Below, one piece after another: positions 34,831 to 45,019 of a DNA stretch of 64,000 nucleotides. Each line of letters opens with the position of its first letter. Position 1 is the stretch's first letter. The translations under genes and the position numbers were made by a program. A model generated the notes under the pieces. That model searched no databases. It was not told the DNA's origin and worked only from the letters and a program-made list of their open reading frames with translations. Source of the stretch: Acanthococcus lagerstroemiae (lineage: Eukaryota > Arthropoda > Insecta > Hemiptera > Eriococcidae); NCBI GenBank assembly GCA_031841125.1, contig CM063106.1, forward strand, positions 35,336,001 through 35,400,000. Direction: 5' to 3'.

Positions 34831-35415
34831 CATGTGCCCTGCCCAATAGTCCAAATAAGTTAGCCCAAATAAGAGTACGAAAAGGAAAAAATTCATAAAA
34901 AGCTGAAACTTGGTACATTGGTTTAATTAAGTGTCCTGAACAACATACTAAAAGTTCCAACGAATCCGATGCCGACATCGTCCCTTAGGGGGCGAAAATG
35001 GGGCGTAAAACAGTTTCATTGCTTATATATATCACATTAAAATTTGAGCTCAGAATAAAAATGTTCCAACAAATGTGATACTTAGAGAATGAAAAAGTGC
35101 ATAAAAATGTTCTTACACATTTTCCCGTAGAGTGCGTGTTTGTTGAATAAATTAATATCAAACGTTGAGAAGTTTCCTCCATGTGTACATTTAATGCAAC
35201 TTATTGTAATCGATGCAATGTAGACTCGCATACGCATAAATATTTTAATTGCTATTTACTTTGACGAATAATTTATACGTCTGAGGTCGATGGATCTGTG
35301 GCTGTAAAGGAAAAAAGGGAAAAAAAAGAAAAAAAGAAAGGGAAAAAAGGGGGATAATGAATTAGACCTTATACTCTGTTTCACGAAAGAAACGCTCAAG
35401 TTTGCTTTAAATTAA
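34831..35415. other. no gene recognised
   Basis: AT-rich sequence with a purine-rich A/G run at about 35306-35355. No element end or coding motif seen. Confidence 0.5.
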
Positions 35416-35419
35416 CTAA

Positions 35420-35830
35420 TCCGATCAAAAAAATCGATCATCGATCATTTTCGTTTATTCGGCATTTAAAAATCGACATTTCGATCCGATCATGACTTTT
35501 CGATCATTTCTGATCAATCCTTCAAGTACCTCACAGTCAATTTTCGATCTTCGATCAATCATTTTCGATTAATAGGCATTTAAAAATTGAGTTTTCGATC
35601 CGATCATGAATTTTTGTTTATTATTTGAATCCGTTTTCCTGTTATTAGTAATTAATTAATCAAAAGATCGGCGATCAAATGATCGATTGATCGATAGTTG
35701 ATCGATTGATCGATAGTTGATCGATTGATCGATAGTTGATCGATTGATCGATAGTTGATCGATTGATCGATAGTTGATCGATTGATCGATAGTTGATCGA
35801 TCAAGTGATTGATTGATCAATATAATAGAT
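35420..35830. repeat. TCGATC/GATCGA-rich array with six 19-bp units
   Basis: Six tandem copies of GATCGATTGATCGATAGTT lie at 35681-35794. To their left, two diverged copies of a roughly 114-base unit share CATTTAAAAAT and TTTCGATCCGATCATGA (about 35465 and 35579). The whole 0.4 kb is saturated with GATC palindromes and can pair with itself extensively. Confidence 0.9.
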
Positions 35831-35966
35831 CGATCAATCGAAAAATCATTTTATTTTTCCCGATTTTTGGAAATGATTGATTTCCGATTTAAATCAATCA
35901 TGAAATTTTGAATGATTGGAATAGTTATTTATATGTCTCCAAAAATTTTATATGAAAGAAAAAATT

Positions 35967-36297
35967 AACTTATGTTCAATTCCCCCAACCACTGCGGCTG
36001 CGCGTCAACATTTCCTGCGAGCGTATTACCAGGTGAAAATTTGGCTTGGTCTGAGATTGAATCCAGAGGAGTGGGGTTGGAGAAAGACGGAAAATGGACT
36101 AACAGCTATTCCTACTACCGCAACGGCAGCGCCCGAAAATATTTTTAAAATCATTTTTTGTTCATGTAAGAAGGGCATTTGCGGCACGAAATGCGGTTGT
36201 CGTAAATGGGACTGACCTGCTCTATAGGGCCTGCCTCTGTTCAGATTGTTCAAATTATGGACTGGAACTGAATTTTGAAGAGCCTGAATAATTAAAT
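35967..36297 (+). pseudogene. cysteine-rich CXC (tesmin/TSO1)-like C-terminal fragment
   Basis: The frame reads PTTAAARQHFLRAYYQVKIW followed by LNPEEWGW, a proline-rich PTTATAAPEN, and then a cysteine cluster FCSCKKGICGTKCGCRK. A one-base shift at about 36.21 kb continues with CLCSDCSN and an acidic tail ending NFEEPE and a stop. The C.C..G.C...CGC pattern is that of CXC/CRC zinc-binding domains. Similar AYYQVQ...EWGW plus CXC tails are, as far as I recall, widespread in arthropod repetitive proteins of unclear origin. The frameshift and lack of an upstream part mark it as a dead fragment. Confidence 0.6.
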
Positions 36298-36385
36298 TTT
36301 ACATTTACCTATATAATTTCTGTATATTTAATATTTATGTAAATCCAATGTTATATATATATTTTCGAATTTTTTCAATTTAATT

Positions 36386-36922
36386 GAGGACGATCGTAGC
36401 ACTGATAGGAACCTAGTCATAAATGATAATCCAGTCGAAAGAGTGGATAGTTTTAATTATCTTGGGTCTGTGATACTAGGAAAGTTAGACTGCGATGAGG
36501 AAATTCCAATTCGGGCCAGAATGGCCAAGGAACCTTCTAAAAGAATGAAAACCCTGATACTGGCCAATGATCTCCCTTTACAGCAAAGACTGAGAGTGAT
36601 AGATCGCTTTGTAATTCCCATTCTCTTGTACAATGTTGAAACTTGGACACTCAAACCCACATCTACAGGACGTCTGGAGGCTATTGAGATGTGTCTCCTG
36701 AGAAGACTACTGAGTTTCTCCTAGATTGATGAAGTCTCAAATGGCTGAAGTTCTGAATAGAGCGGATGTGGGAAGAAGACTTCTATCATCTATCAATTAT
36801 CAAAAGGAGGAAGGTAACGTACTTCGGCCATATCCTGAAAGACTCAAAGTATGAGCTTCAAAAGATTGGTTTTACAGGGGAGAATTGATGGGAAAAGACC
36901 AACTGGAAGAAGAAAAAAAATT
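36386..36922 (+). pseudogene. LINE reverse transcriptase C-terminal tail
   Basis: The frame carries ERVDSFNYLGSVI, the IRARMAKEPSKRMKTLI segment, a LRVIDRFVIPILLYNVETWTL box and LEAIEMCLLRRLL. After a frameshift at about 36.72 kb come EVLNRADVGRRLLSSI, FGHIL and GRIDGKRPTGRRKK. This is the post-catalytic region of RTE/CR1-like polymerases whose tail ends in GRR.GR. The catalytic domain is absent, so it is a 3' fragment of a 5'-truncated LINE. Confidence 0.8.
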
Positions 36923-39611
36923 TAAAGAATCCGATCGCTCCACAGGAGGACATCGTTTCCTGGATATGTAGTCCAGGCGACCATGTTGACGCACATACTC
37001 ACGTTCCAATGCCTTCTTTAGTCGTCTATTCTCGGTGTTGCTCGGCATTTTCCGTGTTGCCCGAACAAAATATAATAGAACGAATGGCCGCGTAAAGAGA
37101 AATGCGCAACTACATCACGATGGTAACATTTTTCCGCGGAACGTTTTCTGCGGAAATTTTCTCTTTTGCGTGGCGAGCTATTAGACATGTCCATGTTAAT
37201 ACCCTTGGATAAGAAATATCAAGGAATCGACGTGATTAAAAAAACTGATGAATTTTTTGAAGCAGCAAAGGAATGAAGCTGAGAATAACTTACGCACTGC
37301 GTAGTGAACGACAAAAGGAGAAGAACAAGACACATAAGAGTCGTGAAAGAAGTATCATTACTTAAACCATTCAGCACTTTGCGGCTTGTGCTGCAAACTT
37401 CTCACTCATGAAAGCGCTTCCTTCCCTCCCTTGTTATGTAATATACCATTTTTAGGCTATAATGACTGAAATACGTATTTGAAATTCGCGGTTTGTTTCA
37501 ACCAACTCGTTTTGTAGCACAGAATGCTGAACATTAACTCGCATATTCAGATGACAATCTCGAGAACATATGTAAAAGTATAGTTGTTGATTGATGCGTA
37601 AGTTTGCCATGGCATTGAGCCCGTCGAACGAGTTAATTCCAAATACGTTACCGGTGGTATCGCTCCGGTGCTATGGATTTCGAAGTGCGGCCGACTTAAC
37701 GACACATATCTTAATCAAAATATCCCGAAGTAGGCATAAAGAAATACATTGTCATTTTTATTACATAGGAAACAGGTTTTAACAGATGATAAAGGTGTAC
37801 GACACAGATGAGACAAATAGTTGTAACGCCGTGTCGGAGAGTAAGTTATGCGAGTGTGGAACATGGACGGCTTCGTGTATGCCACTAGACTGTGCGATAA
37901 AATCAGTGGCCGACTCTATTCCAGGTTAAATTATTATTCATTACTCACGCTGATTAGATGATCAGGGACTCACGCATAGAGAAGATATTTTTCACCTTTT
38001 AAAACGGCGTACAGTATACCTATATGGCTTATGGCGCTTCGAGACTTCTTTCTTTCCTTCTTCAAAGATACATGTGGTAGGTATAAGCGCCATATGTCCG
38101 GGAAGTAAATCAAAACTACGCTTAACGAACTCGGTTACGAGAGATTTTAGTACGTAATAAAGGTGAGAGGTAGAAAGAAACATATTGCCGCCGTGCTTAA
38201 CGAGGTTAATTTTTAAGCCTCGATTATATTTCGGCTCGGTAAAGGTTCGGATAAATAGGAACCTCGTTGGTACGGCGTAGATAAATCTCTACATCAAGAG
38301 TTATGGACGTCTCTGCTGAAAGGCATTCCGAGTTGGCACAGAGCTCGAGTGCTCGAATGAGCATCAAGAAATGGTTCCGAATTACGCTACCTGAACTGCT
38401 CTCTGGTGTTTACGAAAAATAAGCGAATTATTTACGAAATTACGATATAACATTGATTTATAGGCCGTTTAAAATACTATAAGCTACTAATTGCAATGAT
38501 TTATGCTCTCTGGGGATGGAGAAGGGGATGAGTATATAGTTCAGTAAATATTGCACCGATATTCGGCTAAAAATGCGAATAAAGGCGTAGAAATGGAACT
38601 TAGCAGGACTGTTCCTTACCACCCCCTAATGATCCCCCGAAAATTCCTCAAAAACCCGACGTGAGCTAATGGCGCCACGAGGGAGAGTCGGCTTAGATTT
38701 TGGATACCTTGCCTTCTGTAGTGTTACAGAAAAAAGTTTAGACGAAATTAAAAAGATCAAATTTTCCATAAAAAAATTTTATGCAATTTTTGAATAGAAT
38801 CGAAATTTTTGCTGACAATCAAATTTTTAAATTATACATAGTGTCCTTAGGTTTAAAATCTCTTTAGTTCATTACTCTCATTATTCCCATACCAGAAAAT
38901 TGAGAGGCTTAATCGACGCTCGCTTCGGATTTTTCAGGAATTTTTGAGGTATCATCAAGGAATGATAAGGAACAATCTTGCCAAATTCCATTCCCTCGTA
39001 ATTTTTCGTATTTTAGAATCCCTTTAATTACCCACTAATAACGAAGACCGATTAGAAGGATAAGAAACTTTGATAACGTTATCCAGCTCTATCAGAAGCG
39101 CAAGTAGGTGTCAGAACTTGGAAGGCAAGAAACTCTACAGTTGACTTTCAACCAGTATAGACTATCAACCGTCTTCTCTTTAATATCACGATATATTTTC
39201 CAACTGCTGATGGTATGATATCATTTTATTAAAACTTTTTTCAAGTTTTTTGTTATAACCCTTTCATTCTTCTTAAGTGACCACCATTTTTCACAAATCT
39301 CAAATTTGGTGTACTATGGTTGTTTGAAAACTCAAAACATTAAACCAGGCTCAATATACCAGTTTATCGAATTATTCAATTTTCAAAATCTTTTTCTCAT
39401 CCAAATTTTTGTCCGAACTCATTGATGATTTTCTCTGGGTGCTGGCAGTTTGCACGAATTAAACAGATTTTTTAAAATAAGAAATCAAGTGTGTTACTCT
39501 TGGTCTGATGGTGGAAGTGGGAGGGCTACGAGATTTTTCTTTCTTCCGGCGAGCCTCGAATTCACCGGCAGCGTCAAGTCAGGCGTGAGATAATAACGAT
39601 AGCGGGCCATT

Positions 39612-39757
39612 GGGACCCCGACGAGTCACGAACTCCTCAGCTGACGTGAGGCGATGTTGGAATCCCGATGAATCACGAACTCGTCAGCGGACGTGAAGCG
39701 ATGTGAGACGCAAGTATTCCGATGATTCACGGATATTGTTGGTGGGAAGCCCTTACA
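39612..39757. repeat. about 48-bp minisatellite, nearly three units
   Basis: Units beginning CCCGACGAGTCACGAACTC, CCCGATGAATCACGAACTC and CCGATGATTCACGGAT follow one another, sharing GTCAGC and GACGTGA(A/G)GCGATGT words. Confidence 0.7.
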
Positions 39758-40429
39758 TCAGGAAGTGGTGATAGCAAACGAGCAGATACTTGTTAACAAA
39801 TACTCAGCATTTCTGAGAAATTCTCAGCAAATACTTCTAGAAGATATGCTCGATTTTGAGAAAGCTAACTCTGTAACATGTGCGCTAAAGCAACCTTTAC
39901 TTTGTCTCCTGCTGTTCCATTTTCGCTGCCACAGCTCAAGCTGACACAAAGATGGGATTGAAAATGTTGCGAAAAGTACTAGAAGAAATTCAACTAATTT
40001 TTAGAAATGTTTTCTATTTTTTCCGCTATGTTCTTACTTTTGTAACTGCAACGGTAATCATTACCTCTATCTGATACACACATTGTCGACAAACTACGAA
40101 TACAAAAAATTAACTTCTATAACACACTTTAGATATATTACGGAATCTAAATTGATAAGTAAAAAAAACTAACTTAACTTGACTTTGAAGCAGCGATTAA
40201 GACGTTGGAAATCCTGTAGAAATTCTTTAAAATGGTCAGCCTAACCGACCCTAACTTGACCTTAAAGCGGATGAGATATGAAACGTTGACAGTCTCACAG
40301 AAACCTTCCAAAACGGTGAAACCTGACGTTGACCCTAAGTTTCATTAAGTTGCTTGAAAACGGATGATGTCGAATAAACTTAAATTTTCAGATTTATCGA
40401 TTGTTCGAATTTTGAGTTTTATTTCTTCC

Positions 40430-41180
40430 AAAATCGTCGGCATGACTCTTTAATCACTTCTTAGGAATGTTACTACAGTTTTCCACGAATTTTACTCAAA
40501 TTTTATGCGCGAGTTTTTTTGGAGACCTATATGTTCTGGAATAAGATCTATGCCCAGATTTTTCAAATTTTTCATTTACTCCCCCCCCCCCAAAAAAAAA
40601 AAAAAATTAAAAAAATCATAACTCTTGATTATTTTTATCCTAGGTAGTAATCACTTTTTCCACGAACCTTACTCAAATCCTGTGTACGAGTTTTTTGATG
40701 ATTTTCGACATCGAATCTAGTTCAATTTTCTATTTTATTGAATTATTTGATTTGAATTCCAAAATATTTCCCCTTTCCAGAATTTTGTCTGCACTCATTA
40801 TTGTGGTTTTCCTAAAACGACTGGAGTTTTCCGCAAATCGGGCTAAGTTTTTTTTTTTTGTTGAAAATTCTTATAGTTTAAGATTTATTGAATTTGTTTC
40901 TTTCTTCAAAAATCTTCATCATAACTCTTCGATCATTTTTCCAGAACGTAAACCACAATTTCCCATGAATCTTAAATCTTCGTGTACGAGTTTTTTGAAG
41001 AGTTACGATCTCGAATTAAATTCTATTTTCAATGGTGTCTAATTAATCAATTTTTCAATTTTTCATTTTTTTGAAACACTTTTATTATTACCTTTTGATT
41101 ATTTTTTCTTACGTGACTTCTATTGTATACGAGTCTTACCCAAATTACATATAACAAATTATATACGAGTTGTTTGAAAA
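40430..41180. repeat. degenerate long-period repeat
   Basis: The phrase CACGAATTTTACTCAAATTT...GCGAGTTTTTT recurs at about 40490, 40661, 40965 and 41125 with heavy divergence, spaced by about 170 or 300 bases. It is probably an old satellite-like tract. Confidence 0.5.
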
Positions 41181-41194
41181 CTCCTTTTTCTTTC

Positions 41195-41390
41195 TCGTGT
41201 TCTTATTGTCCAGGTCTCATATCCATATAATGCCATACTCTAAATATACCTTCAAAGAAATCTCAGCCTTACTTCCAAAATCTGTAGTATATTTGCTCTA
41301 AATATGTCTTCAATCTTGCGTTATCAGACTACCTTATTTAAATTCTTTTACCTCCTTCATTTTTTCACCTCAAATTATCACCAGTACTAT
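41195..41390 (-). pseudogene. small LINE reverse transcriptase scrap
   Basis: On the minus strand, VKEFK then GSLITQD (about 41.31-41.37 kb) and MALYGYETWTIRTRE (about 41.20-41.25 kb) follow the order of LINE C-terminal motifs (KEFKYLGS, LYG.ETWT). Stops and frameshifts are frequent. It is an old fragment. Confidence 0.6.
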
Positions 41391-41718
41391 CAACACTTGT
41401 TAACTGGCATCTAGTTTTGAGAACATTGGAAGTACATTTGTTCCTCATAACTATGTACTTCAGTATTGATACAGAATGATCAAAAAACAGAAAAACAGTC
41501 CATCGCAACTTATGCATCTTTAGGATGAATATCTTCAATATTTTCAACGGATAGCAGGCTATAAAATTTGATTTCAATTCGCTTGTTGCTTGATAAATTT
41601 GCAGTCTTTGTTGCAGAATTTGTCCTCGATGCTTCTTGTAATACATACGATTCTGCTTCTGGTGTTCCGATCTACATTTATAAACTCTCTGTACATCATA
41701 TAGTTGAGCTTTATGGTT

Positions 41719-41745
41719 CTCTCTCTCTCTCTCTCTCTCTCTCTA
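41719..41745. repeat. (TC)n microsatellite
   Basis: About 13 TC units. Confidence 0.95.
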
Positions 41746-41893
41746 TCGCGCTCAATGCCATCAGGGCTGTGCAGAGCTAATTGCACGGGTAGGTAGCATC
41801 CAAGTCGAGAATTTTGGGCCGTGTTTGCGTTGATCGCACGATCAGAGATCCAACTCCCAAACTTCAAATTACTAGTAAGGAGCGAGGCATATG

Positions 41894-42320
41894 ACCCGAA
41901 ACGGCCAACTTCACCTTCACTACAAACGGCCTTTACCCAAAATCGACTTCATATCGACGTCGATTTACAGTCTACGAGAAAGCTAATTACCCGCAATCGA
42001 CTGAATTTCGACGTCGATTTAAGGCCTTTGGGAAATCATATACTCAAATTCGACTCGATGTCACAGTGCATGGAATGACATTTACCCAGAATCGACTCAA
42101 TTTCGACGTAGATTTGAAGTGCTATGAATTTCATGTCGACCTGATGTCGACGTCGACACGCAGTCAAATTGGGTCGATGTTTAGTCGACAACCCGGAACT
42201 ATTTCGACCCAGAGTCGACGTAGCCAATGAGTTGATTCTAAATCAAGACGAAAGGTTGATTTGACGTCACATCAACGTCGATTCGCGGTCGACATGGTTT
42301 AACGGGTCTTCGGGTACAGA
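41894..42320. repeat. TCGACGTCGA-rich array, possible MITE
   Basis: Diverged units containing AATCGACT(T/G/C)...TTTCGACGTCGATTT recur at about 41943, 42000, 42052 and 42093, then denser GTCGAC/TCGACGT words follow to about 42295. Short inverted matches (GACCCGAA near 41896, TTCGGGT near 42310) may be element ends. No duplication was established. Confidence 0.6.
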
Positions 42321-43098
42321 ACAGAAAAACTCAAATTTACACCCACAAAAAAACAGCAAGACGTTATGGCGAAAGCAAGGAAATCTTATGAGCGGGTGTT
42401 CCTACGTTAAAAAGACAAAGGTACGAAGTACTAAGTCGGTACGAAGTCAGTTTTGACATCAGTCGCCAGCAGGCCCGGATTCAAGAGTTGTAATATAGGG
42501 GTCCCAATCTTTTGGAGGCCCTCAAAATTTCTGAACGCTTCGGGGCGGGGGCAGCCCATACAAATTGTTTTTTGATTACTTCAACTTAAAAATGCCTTTG
42601 GATAACTATTCTTTTATAAATTATCAAAAGAATTCTATGTTATTTCATTTTCCACTGTAATTCTTTATTTCTAAGTCGAAGTGCAACAGACAGCAAAAGA
42701 TACAAGTAAGCAGCAATACAATATGTATGAAAACTTTTTTCCTTGATTTTTGAAGAGTAAAGTCACTAATCACATCTTCAAAATTGAACTGGCGACAGAT
42801 ATCCCATTCTCTAGAATAAGTCGGGATAAATTTACTAGCCGTCCTTCAGACATGCTTGTACGCAGTCTCTGTCTTTAATCAGTTTTAACTTTGAAAAGGA
42901 ACGTTCGCCACTGACATTAGAGACCATTAATGATTAAAAAATTCTAAGCATAATTTTCACGTTCGGGAACATGTTTTTCAAATTATTTTATATTGGAACA
43001 TTTCTATGAACTCTTCAGTTTCATTTTCATAATTCTTGATAAACTCAGCAAACTGACGCAACTCATTCAGCAAGCCTTCATCCATATATCTTCTGGAT

Positions 43099-44628
43099 TA
43101 TTATTATTATTATTAATAGCATTTTTATTTTGTTTTGTTACATCGCCATTTTCATTCTTAAGCTATACGTAACTTAGATAAAGCCCTATTTTGGGCGAAT
43201 GCCTCCCTCAATCTCTCCCATTCGGCCCGGTCATTGGCTATGCGGTGGAACAGTCTTGTTTTCAAGATTCTCCCCGAAGGGTAAATTACCTTTATGAAGT
43301 TATAGAAATCGTCTGACCACCTGGCCTTCTGCTTACCCCACCTTCTTACTTTCATAGGTTGCCAAAATGTAATTTTTTGAGTCCAGCAATCGTCCTTCAG
43401 TCTACCCAGATGGCCTACCCAATCCCATTTCAACCTTCTGACAAAGTGTATGATGTTTTTGTTTCGCTTGAGTTTTTCTTTGATTTTTCCTAACCTTACT
43501 TTGTCTTTCAGTTTTATTCCGAGCATGGCTCTCTCCATTGAGTTCTGGGTAGTTTGAAGTTTTCTTTCTAGCTGTTTGGACAATGTCCATGTTTGGCAGC
43601 CATAGGTGAGTGCTGGAAGAACGCAGTTGTTAAAAAGATGGCTCTTATATCTTAGTGGGTAACTATTTTTGAGAATGAGTTTTAAACTCCAGAATTTTTT
43701 CCAAGCTATTGCGATCCTCCTATTGATTTCCTTTTCCATTTGATTTTGAAATGAAACTGTTTGCCCTAGATATATAATACTATCGACTATTTCAATTTTT
43801 TTGTTTTCAATGTTGATATCTTCCAAAAGTCCTGAATTTGTGAGGATTTTAGTTTTAGATAGGTTGATTTCCATACCTGCTAATTTACTTTGGCAGTTGA
43901 GTTCTTCCGGCAGCTCTTGCAAGTCTTCCCAGGTCCCAGCCATCAGTGTCAAGTCGTCCGCAAATCTCAAATTGCTTAGAAAGTCACCGTTAATATTAAC
44001 TCCTTTTTTTCCCCACTTTATTAAGTTTTTGAATATTTCGTTTAGTGCACAGTTGAACAGCAGTGGTGAAACCGGGTCCCCTTGCCTCACCCCTCTTTTG
44101 ATGTCGAACTCCTCGCCTTCGACATCAGTGATAATCTGCGCTTTCAGATTGGTGTACATTTCTTTTATGATTCCGATCATGGAGGGGTGAGCCCCATGGC
44201 TGGCCAAGGCCTTGAGCATGTAATTATGTTTTAAGAGGTCGAAAGCCTTGGTGAAATCTATGAAGGCCAGGTGGACAGTGACCCGGTATTCCGTTGCTTT
44301 TTGCATGAGCAGGTTGACCGCATGGAGGTGGTCGGTCGTGGAGAAGCCCCTCCTGAAGCCTGCTTGGCAGGGGGTTTGTTGCAGCTCTAGCATCCCTCTT
44401 AGACGGAAGTCCAGCAGGGCAGACAAAATTTTCGCCAGGATTGGGATCAAGCTTATTGGTCTGAAGTTTTTGATGTCGTAACGACATCCTTTTTTGTAGA
44501 GTAAAATAATTTTTGAAGTTTTCCATTCTGGTGGGATAACTTTTGATACTAGAATTTCATTGTAAAGAGTTGTTAACGTTTTTATCATTTTTTCTCCTCC
44601 ATATTTAATTTGCTCGTTAGTGATCCCA
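43099..44628 (-). mobile_element. RTE-like LINE (LINE-D), 5'-truncated, 11-bp TSD
   Basis: ATCTTCTGGAT flanks it at 43088-43098 and 44629-44639. The 3' tail is at the left as a TTATTATT run (AAT repeats on the minus strand). The 5' end is truncated within the reverse transcriptase. The intact reading frame suggests one of the youngest insertions here. It sits inside the hAT transposase. Confidence 0.93.
43158..44588 (-). CDS. LINE reverse transcriptase, 476 codons, uninterrupted
   Basis: Copies LINE RNA into the nicked genomic target. In order it carries WKTSKIILLYKKG (22-34), NFRPISLIPILAKI (41-54), QAGFRRGFSTTDH (75-87), the catalytic AFIDFTKAFD (108-117), the GVRQGDPVSPLLFN loop (166-179) and the catalytic FADD (209-212). 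Then follow a YLGQTVSFQNQMEKEI thumb region, LPALTYGCQTWTLSK, and a basic C-terminus ending EWERLREAFAQNRALSKLRIA. Compared with full RTE-type proteins it lacks the N-terminal endonuclease and linker. The ATG used is simply the first one after truncation and is not a natural start. All visible catalytic residues are present, but alone the copy is very unlikely to be mobile. Confidence 0.92.
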   Translation of the reverse strand: MIKTLTTLYNEILVSKVIPPEWKTSKIILLYKKGCRYDIKNFRPISLIPILAKILSALLDFRLRGMLELQQTPCQAGFRRGFSTTDHLHAVNLLMQKATEYRVTVHLAFIDFTKAFDLLKHNYMLKALASHGAHPSMIGIIKEMYTNLKAQIITDVEGEEFDIKRGVRQGDPVSPLLFNCALNEIFKNLIKWGKKGVNINGDFLSNLRFADDLTLMAGTWEDLQELPEELNCQSKLAGMEINLSKTKILTNSGLLEDINIENKKIEIVDSIIYLGQTVSFQNQMEKEINRRIAIAWKKFWSLKLILKNSYPLRYKSHLFNNCVLPALTYGCQTWTLSKQLERKLQTTQNSMERAMLGIKLKDKVRLGKIKEKLKRNKNIIHFVRRLKWDWVGHLGRLKDDCWTQKITFWQPMKVRRWGKQKARWSDDFYNFIKVIYPSGRILKTRLFHRIANDRAEWERLREAFAQNRALSKLRIA

Positions 44629-45019
44629 ATCTTCTGGATAAGAATTCACTAACTTTCTTCCTTTTCCTCACCAAGTGTCTGGCTCGCAAGAACTCAGTTC
44701 GGATAAGAAAACAAATGTATATAGTAAATGGTTTTATAGGCCTCGATTTTCTGACTCAAAGACGTATTGAATTAATCAATAGCCTGGATGAAGGCCTGAA
44801 TTCCGAATTTTTCTTGCGCTGTCATTTCTACTCAGGGGTCCTGCCACAATCCAAAGATTCAAGTCGTACTTATATTTCTTCGCCTTGCACGTACTGATTC
44901 ATAAATTCAACAAATGAGAACCCGCAGGGATGCGCGTGGTACTAGTTTTGTACATTGTACTGCGCACTACAATTATTTGCAATCGTCGCACACAGCTCAT
45001 GTACATCTTTGTGGAACAC

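Larger units (their letters stand above)
36923..41190. other. mostly unassigned sequence with minisatellites
   Basis: No gene could be supported over this 4.3-kb stretch. It contains a minisatellite at 39.61-39.76 kb and a degenerate repeat region from 40.43 kb, listed separately. A poly-C/poly-A run lies at 40579-40605. Frames on both strands are short and unremarkable. Confidence 0.5.
42720..45000 (-). pseudogene. ZMYM1-like hAT transposase C-terminal pieces
   Basis: Upstream piece (44640 to about 44850, minus strand): MTAQEKFGIQAFIQAID then FNTSLSQKIEAYKTI, followed by LVRKRKKVSEFLS, the helical region between catalytic core and dimerisation domain. After the LINE it resumes without loss at 43087 with YMDEGLLNELRQFAEFIKN. 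It ends with MVSNVSGERSFSKLKLIKDR (about 42.90 kb) and, after a frameshift, LVNLSRLILENGI, the hATC dimerisation domain. In-frame stops and shifts show it is dead. Confidence 0.82.

Noticed and set aside
36960..37060. Small minus-strand frame starting MPSNTENRRLKKAL
   Set aside because: It has a charged, coding-like start, but it is under 60 codons and runs into LINE-tail sequence. No motif or splice context.
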